Of a DNA stretch of 64,000 bases, positions 36,538 through 44,109 are shown one piece after another (position 1 is the first letter of the stretch; each line of letters begins with the position of its first letter). Source of the DNA: Demequina sp. TMPB413 (GTDB lineage: Bacteria > Actinomycetota > Actinomycetes > Actinomycetales > Demequinaceae); assembly GCF_020447105.2 (NCBI RefSeq), contig NZ_CP096184.1:992001-1056000 (forward strand). The letters are read 5' to 3'. The translations under genes and the position numbers were made by a program. Below the pieces are notes generated by a model that was given only the letters and a program-made list of their open reading frames with translations, had not been told where the DNA came from and made no database searches.

Positions 36538-36960
36538 CTAGTGCCTGCGGCCGGGATAGAAGGTCAGGCGGTACTTTCCGATCTGGACCTCGTCGCCCTC
36601 CTCCAACTGCGCTTCGGCAACGCGCTCGCGATTGACGTAGGTGCCGTTGAGCGAACCCGCGTCGCGGACCAGAAAGTCGGTTCCTGTACGCACAAAGTGG
36701 GCGTGCTCCCGGCTGACGGTGACGTCATCAAGGAAGATGTCGCAAGACACCGACCGGCCTGCCGTCGTCAGGTCAACGTCCAACAAGAAGCGTGCGCCAG
36801 CGTTCGGCCCGTGATGAACCACAAGCAGAGCGTGATCCTCCGACAGTGCGTCGACGGCTACTTGATCCTGATTGCTGAGGCGCGCTGGGGCTGCCTCGTC
36901 GGCGGGCAAATGCGAGCCGAGCGACATCGTCCTCTCGACTGGCGACTCGTCATATGACAT
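36538..36960 (-). CDS. garA: FHA-domain regulator GarA/OdhI
   Basis: Forkhead-associated protein that inhibits 2-oxoglutarate dehydrogenase and tunes glutamate metabolism, controlled by Ser/Thr kinases. The FHA domain (about 45-137) has AGRSVSCDIFLDDVTVSREHAHF and GSLNGTYVNRE. The N-terminal phospho-site, ETT in GarA and OdhI, reads ERT here, keeping only the second threonine (Thr11). AAAGGAGG precedes the ATG. It lies between the phosphatidyltransferase gene and ftsR. Confidence 0.92.
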   Translation of the reverse strand: MSYDESPVERTMSLGSHLPADEAAPARLSNQDQVAVDALSEDHALLVVHHGPNAGARFLLDVDLTTAGRSVSCDIFLDDVTVSREHAHFVRTGTDFLVRDAGSLNGTYVNRERVAEAQLEEGDEVQIGKYRLTFYPGRRH

Positions 36961-36984
36961 GGCGCCTCCTTTCTTTGGACCATT

Positions 36985-37569
36985 CTAGGGCGTTGTCGCG
37001 GGGATGGAACCTGTGCGACGTACTTGTGCCAGGTATTGCACAGCGGAACCCCAGTATGCGACGGCGGCGCCCGCTGCTCCCCACACGGCGAGCGCGTGGA
37101 CGCCGTCCCAGCGGTCGAATGCCAAGTACGACAGTGGAAGGAAGACGTATAGCGCGGCAGTTGCGGACTTCCCAAGGAACGTCACGACGGGAGTGGGGCG
37201 GTGAAGGCGAGCGAGCCACAGCAGTGCGATGGCCATGACGGCGTCTCTGGCAAGCAGTACAGCCACGAGCCACCACGGGATGATGTCCCGCCAGGCCAAT
37301 CCAAGCACGACGGCGACGGTCAGGAGGCGATCAGCTGCGGGGTCGAGAATCCGTCCCAACTCCGACGTCTGGCCCCATCGTCTCGCCAGATAGCCGTCGA
37401 CAAAGTCGCTCACGCCTGCGACAGCGAGCGCGGTAATGGCCCAACCGTCCTGGTGCCGCACCAGCAGCACCACAAACACGCCAATGAGTACGATGCGCAA
37501 CACCGTGATGGCGTTGGGAACCGTGGCGTTCAGCCGCCACCATGACGCAGGAGAGTCGGCGGCCAGCAT
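36985..37569 (-). CDS. CDP-alcohol phosphatidyltransferase (PgsA-like)
   Basis: Integral membrane enzyme of phospholipid synthesis. The signature D-x2-DG-x2-AR-x8-G-x3-D-x3-D is complete in DFVDGYLARR and GRILDPAADR (residues about 55-80). About five membrane segments are visible in 194 residues. It resembles the PgsA group near garA in mycobacteria; phosphatidylglycerol-phosphate or cardiolipin synthesis are both possible. A leaderless-type -10 lies just before its ATG. Confidence 0.87.
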   Translation of the reverse strand: MLAADSPASWWRLNATVPNAITVLRIVLIGVFVVLLVRHQDGWAITALAVAGVSDFVDGYLARRWGQTSELGRILDPAADRLLTVAVVLGLAWRDIIPWWLVAVLLARDAVMAIALLWLARLHRPTPVVTFLGKSATAALYVFLPLSYLAFDRWDGVHALAVWGAAGAAVAYWGSAVQYLAQVRRTGSIPATTP

Positions 37570-37575
37570 GAGGCC

Positions 37576-37581
37576 ATCGTA
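37576..37581 (-). promoter_or_regulatory. Candidate leaderless -10 (TACGAT) for the phosphatidyltransferase gene
   Basis: On the minus strand TACGAT ends six bases before ATG 37569. It may drive the run through garA and ftsR. Confidence 0.5.
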
Positions 37582-37603
37582 GATGGCAAGGAAGCGTGCA
37601 GCG

Positions 37604-37759
37604 CTACTGCGACTTCTCCGCCTTCTTCACCTCCATGACGTGGTCAACCTTCTCGGCGGCGACGCGCGCGGCGTCGTCCTCCGACGCTCCCCTCGCCAAC
37701 TCGCTGGCGCGGATTTGCTCAAAGACCTCGTGCCGACTCAGAGTCGTGTCCTCTGCCAT
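37604..37759 (-). CDS. Small conserved-looking helical protein, 51 residues
   Basis: Reads MAEDTTLSRHEVFEQIRASE, continues with ELARGASEDDAARVAAEKV and ends KKAEKSQ. It is acidic at the start, lysine-rich at the end, and probably two helices. A strong CAGAAGGAGG ribosome binding site precedes the ATG at 37759, and the stop lies 34 bases before the next ATG. It resembles small actinobacterial stress-type proteins, but I cannot assign a function. An inverted repeat lies 19 bases upstream of the ATG. Confidence 0.75.
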   Translation of the reverse strand: MAEDTTLSRHEVFEQIRASELARGASEDDAARVAAEKVDHVMEVKKAEKSQ

Positions 37760-37777
37760 GACGCCTCCTTCTGTTGG

Positions 37778-37794
37778 GGTAGTTCGAAACTACC
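37778..37794. repeat. Inverted repeat upstream of the 51-residue gene
   Basis: GGTAGTT-CGA-AACTACC, a perfect 7-bp dyad with a 3-base centre, just upstream of the ribosome binding site of the small gene. It could be an operator or a leader hairpin. Confidence 0.5.
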
Positions 37795-37867
37795 TCGCCA
37801 GCCCGCCCATCGCCATACCGAGCGCGCTCGTTCGCGCACCGCGATATCGGCCCGTGTCGACGGCCGC

Positions 37868-39298
37868 CTAAACCAACGTGGCCAAGAAGGCGAACCGCAC
37901 CCCCTCCCGGACGTCGGCCTGGACGAGTTTCACGCTCAGCCGCTCGCCAACCGGTACGTCCCCTGTGCAACGCGCCACCACGGCTGGCTGCGACAGCTGG
38001 ATGGTGTCCTCGTCGATGCCAACCGCCTCGAAGTCCTCGCCCACATGCGGTGCGAGCACCGCTGCCTCAAGTGCGTCGATGCACGCCCTATCCACCTGCG
38101 CGCCCTTACGCACCCCAGTCACCATGGCCACGCCAAGTCGCGGCAGTGCGGCCGTCACCCAGTGCGGCGGACGCTCGCCCTGTTGGTGGGCGAGGCAAAT
38201 CTCGGTCCCGTAGCGGTCGACGAGCCTGCGCAGCGGCGCGGTGACGTGGGCGTAGGGAGCGGCGAGCGCGCCGTGAGTGGTGACGTCGGGTAGCGAGAGG
38301 CCCTTAACGAGGTCAAACGCCTCCCATGACGCCCCCCTGAACAGCGAGACGGCCGCAGCAAGGAAGGCGGCGCCTTGCGCGGACGACGCATCGACCGTGT
38401 CGAGGACATCGGCATAGCTCGCGCCTGTCGGCCAATCAACGCCAAGAGCCAAGGCCTGGCGCCTCAGCCTTTCAACGGCTGCATCGCTCGCGGCTGGCAT
38501 CGTGCGCAACACGCCTATGCCAGCGTCGAGCATGATGCGAGCTGCCGCCATCCCCGTGAGCAGAGACACCTGTGCGTTGTCGTCTTCGATTGCCCGCGCC
38601 GCACGAAACTCCAGATGAAGCCCGTCCTCGTCACGAGTCACCTCTTGGCTTGGCTTGGGCAGCGAGACGGCCCCAGCCTCGCGAAGTACGCGCCGACGCA
38701 CCGCGCCCAGTTCTCCCATCAGTGCAACGAGTTCGGCCGCTTCGGATGGCGGTGACGATGCGAGCTCGTCATACGAGTACTGGCGCACCGACGTGACCCA
38801 TGCTCGGTTCACGTGAGTGGACGTGAGGCGCCCGTCTGCCGCGACCAGAAGATCCCACACCACCGCTTTGGTGCGCTGAAGTGGAAGAAGAGACGCGAAG
38901 CCCTCCGCCATTGATGGAGGGTGGAGCCCCACCCTCATATCGGGGCAATAGACCGTCTCGACTCGACTCCAAGCGTCCTCGTCCTGCGCTCCGCCAGGCA
39001 CGATGTGCGCCGCGACGTCGGCAATGGCGTAGCGAACTCGCCAGCCATCGCCGGCCCGTTCAAGGTGGATCGCTTGGTCAAGGTCGCGCGAGCCAGCGGG
39101 GTCAATCGTGACAAAGGGCACGTCGGTCAGGTCGACGCGCACGCCCACAATGTGGTCAGGATCGTCTTCCCTTTCGACGACTTCAGCGAGCACCGCTGCG
39201 CTTCTGCCCACCTCCACTCCGGCGTCGTGCCGAATCTCGGTGAAGCGAGGGATCAAGTCATCGACGGGAATCCTGGCTAAGGGATGGCGTGCTCGCAT
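37868..39298 (-). CDS. RNase II/RNB-family exoribonuclease
   Basis: 3'-5' exoribonuclease catalytic domain. The active-site segment TIDPAGSRDLDQAI (near residue 65) holds the metal-binding aspartates; HVTAPLRRLVDRY lies near residue 365. At 476 residues it lacks the long N-terminal cold-shock domains of RNase R. ATG 39298 is preferred over GTG 39307 because a -10 hexamer (TAGTGT) ends seven bases before it and would overlap the GTG. Confidence 0.88.
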   Translation of the reverse strand: MRARHPLARIPVDDLIPRFTEIRHDAGVEVGRSAAVLAEVVEREDDPDHIVGVRVDLTDVPFVTIDPAGSRDLDQAIHLERAGDGWRVRYAIADVAAHIVPGGAQDEDAWSRVETVYCPDMRVGLHPPSMAEGFASLLPLQRTKAVVWDLLVAADGRLTSTHVNRAWVTSVRQYSYDELASSPPSEAAELVALMGELGAVRRRVLREAGAVSLPKPSQEVTRDEDGLHLEFRAARAIEDDNAQVSLLTGMAAARIMLDAGIGVLRTMPAASDAAVERLRRQALALGVDWPTGASYADVLDTVDASSAQGAAFLAAAVSLFRGASWEAFDLVKGLSLPDVTTHGALAAPYAHVTAPLRRLVDRYGTEICLAHQQGERPPHWVTAALPRLGVAMVTGVRKGAQVDRACIDALEAAVLAPHVGEDFEAVGIDEDTIQLSQPAVVARCTGDVPVGERLSVKLVQADVREGVRFAFLATLV

Positions 39299-39305
39299 GC
39301 CACCC

Positions 39306-39311
39306 ACACTA
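39306..39311 (-). promoter_or_regulatory. Candidate leaderless -10 (TAGTGT) for the RNB gene
   Basis: On the minus strand TAGTGT ends seven bases before ATG 39298. Confidence 0.45.
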
Positions 39312-39314
39312 TTG

Positions 39315-39333
39315 GGGCCTGACAGGGCCTGAC
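39315..39333. repeat. Tandem GGGCCTGAC repeat between divergent promoters
   Basis: GGGCCTGAC occurs twice with a 10-bp period (39315-39323 and 39325-39333), one helical turn apart. It lies between the RNB -10 and the marR -35 and is a candidate regulator site. Confidence 0.45.
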
Positions 39334-39344
39334 CGCGGTACTCC

Positions 39345-39372
39345 TTGACGCGTCACCCACCGCGGCTAATCT
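39345..39372 (+). promoter_or_regulatory. Promoter of marR (TTGACG-N16-TAATCT), leaderless type
   Basis: The -35 TTGACG (39345-39350) and -10 TAATCT (39367-39372) are well matched. The -10 ends six bases before ATG 39379. Confidence 0.6.
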
Positions 39373-39378
39373 TGCACC

Positions 39379-39888
39379 ATGGAACTCACGCCGGGTAGCG
39401 ACGTCGCGCTCTTCCGCGCGCTGCACCTGGCGACACGCCAGGTCACCGTCGGCGTGGAGCGGCACCTCCAGTCGGCGGCAGGGATCTCCCTGTCCGAGTA
39501 CGAGATCCTGAGCGCGCTCGTCACGTCACCTGATCAGCGGGCACGCCCGCGCGAGATTGGGGACATGCTGGGTTGGGAGAAATCCCGAACATCGCATCAG
39601 ATCACGCGGATGGAGAAGCGGGGCCTCCTCAGAAGGATCGACTGCGACGCCGACCTCAGGGGCACATGGGTCACCCTCACAGACGCGGGTGCGCGCGCGG
39701 CCCTCGTGGCCGAGCCGGCGTACGTCGAGGCGATCGGCAGCGAGCTCAGTCATGTCGCCACGCAAGAGGAGCGCGCCGCGATCGCCAACCAACTCATCGA
39801 GATTGGAAGGGACGCCGCACCCGAATCCTGCCAAGGCGAGGTGGCAGCTCTCGAGGCCTCGTTGCGTCCCGCTGCGAGCACCACCTAG
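39379..39888 (+). CDS. MarR-family transcriptional regulator
   Basis: Winged-helix regulator of 169 residues. The MarR core is clear: ISLSEYEILSALVTSPDQRARPREIGDMLGWEKSRTSHQITRM in order (residues 36-78), then RRIDCDADLRGTWVTLTDAG (the wing). The ligand is unknown. It is divergent from the RNB gene across 80 bases that hold its promoter and a tandem repeat. Its TAG stop shares a CTAG with the EI24-family gene. Confidence 0.9.
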   Translation: MELTPGSDVALFRALHLATRQVTVGVERHLQSAAGISLSEYEILSALVTSPDQRARPREIGDMLGWEKSRTSHQITRMEKRGLLRRIDCDADLRGTWVTLTDAGARAALVAEPAYVEAIGSELSHVATQEERAAIANQLIEIGRDAAPESCQGEVAALEASLRPAASTT

Positions 39889-40655
39889 CCGTTGGTACTG
39901 GCCGACTCGGCCTCGTCAAGCGCACGCCGCGCCAACAATGCTCCGCCAGCCACCGCCGAAGGCATGCTCAGCACCGCGAGGGGCGGAAGCGCCGACATGA
40001 CGAAGGCCATCGCCCCGAAGCCGAGGGTTCGTGCACGTCGCGAGGCAAGGATGCGTCTGCGGTCGCGCAGCACCAGGCCCCTGCGCTCAAACGGAATTGC
40101 TGTGAACTCGAGGGCCACGAACCATCCGCCGAGAAGCGCGCCGCCGATCCATGATGCGAGAGTGCCGACGCCAGGGACGATTCCCACCGCGAACAGGCCT
40201 ATCGACAGCGGCACTGTGAGCAACATCAGGCGGGCGCCCTCTCCCACACCTCTCGCTGCGTTGCGCCACCACGGCCACGCAGGGGCCTCCGGCACAGGGC
40301 CGAGCCGTTCATCGACCCTGTGCGCAATCCTCTCGAAGAAGGGCTGCCCCACCACTGACGTCACGGTCACGAAGGTGTACACCGCAAGCAGGACTCCTGC
40401 GCCGACAAGGGCGAAACCTGCCGCCCACTGGACAATGCCGTGGAAGTCGCTACGCTCCCCCACCAGAGCATCGGCAATCCACGCGGTGGCGTCAGGCAAG
40501 GCCCAGACGAGCGCGAGCAACAAGGTGAGAAACACGGCCATGGTGATGACGCCGGGGAGGAGCCCGAGCGCCATGAGCTTGGGATCGGCACTCCAGGTGC
40601 GCACTCCCCGCCAATAGAGCCCGACTCCTTGGGCGAACTCACTCAGCACGCGCAT
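39885..40655 (-). CDS. EI24-domain membrane protein (CysZ-like)
   Basis: Membrane protein of the EI24/CysZ fold, about 256 residues with four or more hydrophobic segments (MALGLLPGVITMAVFLTLLL near 30, FALVGAGVLLAVYTFVTVTSVV near 80, then two more). CysZ proteins transport sulfate, but many actinobacterial members are uncharacterised. Start ATG 40655 is preferred over GTG 40664 because TACCGT lies seven bases before it. It is downstream of the CPVCNK membrane gene and convergent with marR. Confidence 0.85.
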   Translation of the reverse strand: MRVLSEFAQGVGLYWRGVRTWSADPKLMALGLLPGVITMAVFLTLLLALVWALPDATAWIADALVGERSDFHGIVQWAAGFALVGAGVLLAVYTFVTVTSVVGQPFFERIAHRVDERLGPVPEAPAWPWWRNAARGVGEGARLMLLTVPLSIGLFAVGIVPGVGTLASWIGGALLGGWFVALEFTAIPFERRGLVLRDRRRILASRRARTLGFGAMAFVMSALPPLAVLSMPSAVAGGALLARRALDEAESASTNG

Positions 40656-40662
40656 GACCTGC

Positions 40663-40668
40663 ACGGTA
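40663..40668 (-). promoter_or_regulatory. Candidate leaderless -10 (TACCGT) for the EI24-family gene
   Basis: On the minus strand TACCGT ends seven bases before ATG 40655. Confidence 0.4.
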
Positions 40669-40682
40669 CCGTGACCGATCGC

Positions 40683-41165
40683 TCAAGCGTCGATAGAAAC
40701 CCGCGACCTGACCGGAATCCGACACGAGCTCTCGCGCCGCACTCTGGCAACGAAGGCCCAACCCAGGAGCACAATCGCCGCCGCTGCGAGGAAGGGTTGC
40801 ACGGGAGCGAAGTACTGGATCGCTCCCGTGTATCCCAAAGCGATGAGCACGAGCTTGTTGCATACCGGGCAGCCGACGGCGAAAAACGTCACGAGCCCGC
40901 CTGCCCAGCCGAGACGCCCTTCTCGCTTGCGCGGTGCCGCATCGGGCCCGGCAACATAGGTGGCCGCTACTAGCCCAGCAAGAAGAGAACTGGCGAGGAG
41001 CGCGCTTGTTGCCCATGGCGTCGGCGGCACCTCCCTGCCGAAGACGGGGTTGTCAATGAGCGCGGTGGGTAAGGCGATCACCAGATAGGTAGCGACCGCC
41101 GTGCCGACCGCAAACCACCAACGTTTGGCGGGCCAGCGGCGCAGTTCCGTCACGAAGAGGTGCAT
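40683..41165 (-). CDS. Four-helix membrane protein with an intramembrane CPVC motif
   Basis: I do not recognise a named family. The 160 residues contain four likely membrane helices (about 17-36, 52-72, 86-108, 118-140). The third carries GCPVCNKLVLIALG with Cys99 and Cys102, which could bind a metal or cycle as a disulfide. The N-terminus is cationic (RRWPAKRWW). A CsoR-like dyad overlaps its promoter, so a role with copper or another thiophilic metal is plausible but inferred. It lies between osmC and the EI24-family gene on the same strand. Confidence 0.7.
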   Translation of the reverse strand: MHLFVTELRRWPAKRWWFAVGTAVATYLVIALPTALIDNPVFGREVPPTPWATSALLASSLLAGLVAATYVAGPDAAPRKREGRLGWAGGLVTFFAVGCPVCNKLVLIALGYTGAIQYFAPVQPFLAAAAIVLLGWAFVARVRRESSCRIPVRSRVSIDA

Positions 41166-41171
41166 ACCACG

Positions 41172-41177
41172 AGCATA
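41172..41177 (-). promoter_or_regulatory. Candidate leaderless -10 (TATGCT) for the CPVC membrane gene
   Basis: On the minus strand TATGCT ends six bases before ATG 41165 and overlaps the end of the ATACC dyad. Confidence 0.5.
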
Positions 41178-41190
41178 CCCCCCTCGGTAT
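41175..41190. promoter_or_regulatory. CsoR-like operator dyad
   Basis: ATACCCCCCTCGGTAT has ATACC/GGTAT arms around a C-rich centre, like the TACC-C-tract-GGTA sites of CsoR-family metal or persulfide sensors. It overlaps the -10 of the CPVC gene. No csoR gene is in the window. Confidence 0.45.
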
Positions 41191-41196
41191 ACCCGC

Positions 41197-41625
41197 TCAG
41201 GCGAGAGTCACGTCGGTGAGCTCGATCGTTGTGCCCGCAAGTGCCTTCGACACGGGGCAGGCCCCCTTGACCTCTTCTGCAAGTTCAGCGAACTCAGCGG
41301 CGTCAAGACCGGGGATATCTGCTGACACGCTCAAACCAATGTGCGTGATTCCTTCGCCTGGCACGAAGGTGACCTTGGCGGTGACATCGATCGCCTGAGC
41401 CGCCATGCCCTTGCCGCCGAGCGCGTGCGACATCGCCATCGAATAGCACGCGGAGTGGGCCGCGCCGAGTAGCTCCTCAGGAGTCGTGGTGGAGCGAGAG
41501 CCTTCTGACCGAGCCTTCCACGACGTGTCGAAGGTGCCGAGTCCAGACGACACCAGCGTGGTGGTGCCGGAACCCTCTTCCAGGTTGCCTGACCAGTGTG
41601 CTGCGGCCTTGCTGACGACGCTCAT
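41197..41625 (-). CDS. OsmC-family peroxiredoxin
   Basis: Thiol-dependent hydroperoxide reductase. The two catalytic cysteines are Cys60 in AAHSACYSMAMSHAL and Cys123 in GACPVSKALAG. ATG 41625 has GAGGAG upstream and gives 142 residues. The sequence is closer to OsmC than to Ohr. A possible SigR-type promoter lies upstream, in line with an oxidative stress role. Confidence 0.92.
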   Translation of the reverse strand: MSVVSKAAAHWSGNLEEGSGTTTLVSSGLGTFDTSWKARSEGSRSTTTPEELLGAAHSACYSMAMSHALGGKGMAAQAIDVTAKVTFVPGEGITHIGLSVSADIPGLDAAEFAELAEEVKGACPVSKALAGTTIELTDVTLA

Positions 41626-41663
41626 GATGCTCCTCACTCGTATGCGATCCCCTCGAGCGATGC

Positions 41664-41689
41664 AACGAGACTCAGCCCGCCTCTCTTCC
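41664..41689 (-). promoter_or_regulatory. Possible SigR-type promoter of osmC
   Basis: On the minus strand GGAAG (41689-41685), 18 bases, GTT (41666-41664). It differs from the SigR consensus GGAAT-N18-GTT at one -35 base. The predicted start leaves a leader of about 30 bases. Confidence 0.4.
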
Positions 41690-41697
41690 CTTGCACG

Positions 41698-43098
41698 TCA
41701 CAAGCGGGCAGAAGCACCGTCGTCGGCCGGGGTGCGCACCTGGGTGAGTAGCACCAGGCCCAGCAACACGACGAAGATCACGCCGAGCGTTCCCCAAATG
41801 GTCGCGCCCGTGATCCCGATCGTCAGCGCCCACATGCCGGGAGCGAGGAACGACGCAGCTCTGCCCGTCGTCGCGTACAGACCGAAGATCTCGGCCTCCC
41901 TGCCTTGAGGGCTCACGCGGGCGAGCAGTGACCTCGAGGCGGCCTGGGCAGGGCCAACGCAAGCGCTGAGTGCGAGACCGAACACCCAGAAGATGACAGC
42001 GCCAACTGCCTGGAGCGCCACCACAAGCACGCCGGAGGCGATGATCACCGACAGTGCGACCAGGATGACCCTGCGGGGGCCGATCGTGTCGTCAAAGCGG
42101 CCCGCCACCACCGTGGAGGCACCCGCGATCAGGTTCGCAGCGATCCCGAACACGATGACATTCTGGTCCGAGAACCCGAAAGACTTGGCGGCGATGATCG
42201 CGCCGAAGGTGAAGACTCCCGCAAGGCCGTCCCTGTACACGGCGGATGCCAACAGGAACCACAGCGTGGACCGCGCATGCTGCCAGAGGTCCTTGAGGTC
42301 ATTCCACAGCACCACGTAGCCCTGGAAGAGTCCGACGGTGGGGCGATCGGCGCGCGGGGCTTCTGGCACGAACACGAAGACGGCCCAGCCGAACGCAACA
42401 GTCCAGACGGCGCAGCCGACGGCGATCAGGCGGTATGCCATGCCATTGGACGTATCCATCCCCCACCAGGCAGCGCCATCAGCGATGACGACGATCACCA
42501 GGGCCACAATCCCGCCCATGTAGCCAAGGCCCCAGCCGAGTCCCGAAACCCGGCCAACCGTCTTCGGCGTCGAGACTTGGACGAGCATCGCGTTGTAGTT
42601 GACTCCCGCGACCTCGCTCACGACCGTCCCCGCGGCGATCAGGCCAACACCGAGCCAGAAGTACGGCGGTGTTGCCTCCACGAAGAACAGGCCGAGCATG
42701 CAGGCCACCAACAATGCCGTGCTGACACCCAGCCACGCTTTGCGACGCCCAGATGCGTCGGCCCTTTGCCCCAGTACTGGCGCGACGAGCGCGACCACCA
42801 CTCCTGCCAACGTGATTCCCCACCCAAGACTGCTGGTGAGGTGAGCGATCGCGGCGTCGTACTCGTCGTTTCCCTCGCCCAGGGGCACCAGATCGGGATC
42901 GATGAAGTTGTCAGACGTGAGGTACAAAGCCGTGAAGACGAACGTAATGATCACGGAGTTGAACGGCTGGGTCGCCCAGTCCCACAGCGCCCATGCCGCT
43001 ACCCGAGAGCGTGGAATAGGGGCTGTCGCGTCCTCGCCGAATGGGGGCATCGCGTCGCGAACCGCGGGCAGGTCAGAAGGCTCGGCACCATTGCTCAT
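41698..43098 (-). CDS. MFS transporter, UMF1/Atg22-like
   Basis: About twelve membrane helices in 466 residues. The N-terminal WALWDWATQPFNSVIITFVF is typical of the UMF1 group; QRADASGRRKAW is the loop 2-3 motif. The substrate is unknown. ATG 43098 (MSNGAEPSD) is chosen; the frame is open further upstream across the divergent promoter without support. It is divergent from the alpha/beta hydrolase gene, with 81 bases between. Confidence 0.85.
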   Translation of the reverse strand: MSNGAEPSDLPAVRDAMPPFGEDATAPIPRSRVAAWALWDWATQPFNSVIITFVFTALYLTSDNFIDPDLVPLGEGNDEYDAAIAHLTSSLGWGITLAGVVVALVAPVLGQRADASGRRKAWLGVSTALLVACMLGLFFVEATPPYFWLGVGLIAAGTVVSEVAGVNYNAMLVQVSTPKTVGRVSGLGWGLGYMGGIVALVIVVIADGAAWWGMDTSNGMAYRLIAVGCAVWTVAFGWAVFVFVPEAPRADRPTVGLFQGYVVLWNDLKDLWQHARSTLWFLLASAVYRDGLAGVFTFGAIIAAKSFGFSDQNVIVFGIAANLIAGASTVVAGRFDDTIGPRRVILVALSVIIASGVLVVALQAVGAVIFWVFGLALSACVGPAQAASRSLLARVSPQGREAEIFGLYATTGRAASFLAPGMWALTIGITGATIWGTLGVIFVVLLGLVLLTQVRTPADDGASARL

Positions 43099-43167
43099 GG
43101 ACACAGTGTGCCCGGTCTCCGTGAACAAACGGTGGCCGCCCCGCTGCGAATCGGCGAACGGGGCCGC

Positions 43168-43173
43168 TACCCT
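43168..43173 (+). promoter_or_regulatory. Candidate leaderless -10 (TACCCT) for the alpha/beta hydrolase
   Basis: TACCCT ends six bases before ATG 43180. Confidence 0.45.
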
Positions 43174-43179
43174 GCGACG

Positions 43180-44109
43180 ATGGGCGACATGGTGAGCCGT
43201 TGGGTGCCGGATATCCTCTCCGGCTTCGAACAAGCCTCCGTCGGTGCCGTCACGTTGGTGCGGCCCGTTCAGCAACCGCCCGCGCCCCGCAGCGTCGTGT
43301 TGCACGTGCATGGCTACAACGACTACTTCTTTCAGGACCATCTCGCCGCCGCGTTCGCAGATGCCGGTCACGCCTTCTATGCCGTGGACTTGGCGCGAGC
43401 CGGTCGATCCTTGAGACCAGGCGACATCCCGCACTTCATGAGCGACGTCTCAGAGCAGGCAGACGGCATCGCCGTAGCGGTGGCCGCCCTGGCCTCCCTC
43501 CACCCTGGGCTACCGCTTGTTGTCCATGCGCACTCGACAGGAGGGCTGGCAGCCGCCATCTGGGCCTCCGAGCTGCCGCACGACGCACTTGCCGCACTCA
43601 TCCTCGACTCCCCCCTCTTCGGCACCATCTTGCGACCGTGGCAGCGTGTGCGCGGGCTCGCACTCCCGCTTGTCGCGGCGCGCAGCCCCATGACCATCGT
43701 CGCCGCCAAGCCGTCGATCTATGCCCAACGCCAACACGTCTCAGGAGGAGGCCGATGGCAGTTCGACCTCACGCTCAAGCGCCCGGAAGGGGTGCCCGTT
43801 CGCGCCGTGTGGTTGGCCGCCGCACGCCGGGCACGTGCGAAGGTCGCCGCCGGGCTCCACGTGGGCGTGCCCGTCCTGGTGGCGAGGTCGGATTCAAGCG
43901 GCCCTGACGTAGCGTCCAATCCCTTGCTCGATCAGCAGGACACGGTCATCGACGTCGCAGCCGTCGCCCAACTGGCTCCACGCATCGGCGACCGCGTCGA
44001 TCAACTCGTCGTGCCTGGCGGAGTCCACGAGCTCTCCCTGTCTCAAGACGCACCGCGTGCCCTGTATCTAGAGACAGTGATGCAGTGGCTGGATACAGTT
44101 CTGCCATGA
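43180..44109 (+). CDS. Alpha/beta hydrolase, serine aminopeptidase/lysophospholipase type
   Basis: S33/monoacylglycerol-lipase-like hydrolase of 309 residues. HVHGYND is the oxyanion region. The nucleophile elbow reads A-H-S-T-G with Ser119, where the first glycine of GxSxG is alanine. LDSPL and GGVHELSLS supply candidate acid and histidine residues. ATG 43180 is set by the -10 hexamer just before it; the open frame further up is antisense to the MFS gene. It is followed by GDPD, so lipid head-group or acyl turnover is a reasonable theme. Confidence 0.85.
   Translation: MGDMVSRWVPDILSGFEQASVGAVTLVRPVQQPPAPRSVVLHVHGYNDYFFQDHLAAAFADAGHAFYAVDLARAGRSLRPGDIPHFMSDVSEQADGIAVAVAALASLHPGLPLVVHAHSTGGLAAAIWASELPHDALAALILDSPLFGTILRPWQRVRGLALPLVAARSPMTIVAAKPSIYAQRQHVSGGGRWQFDLTLKRPEGVPVRAVWLAAARRARAKVAAGLHVGVPVLVARSDSSGPDVASNPLLDQQDTVIDVAAVAQLAPRIGDRVDQLVVPGGVHELSLSQDAPRALYLETVMQWLDTVLP
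44094..44099 (+). promoter_or_regulatory. Candidate leaderless -10 (TACAGT) for the GDPD gene
   Basis: TACAGT lies inside the end of the hydrolase gene and ends six bases before ATG 44106. Confidence 0.4.

Noticed and set aside
39539..39570. Additional small frames within marR and the EI24 gene
   Set aside because: They overlap well-supported genes and lack their own ribosome binding sites.
42277..43179. 300-residue N-terminal extension of the alpha/beta hydrolase
   Set aside because: The extension is antisense to the MFS transporter and rich in R, H and D. A leaderless-type -10 marks the start at 43180.
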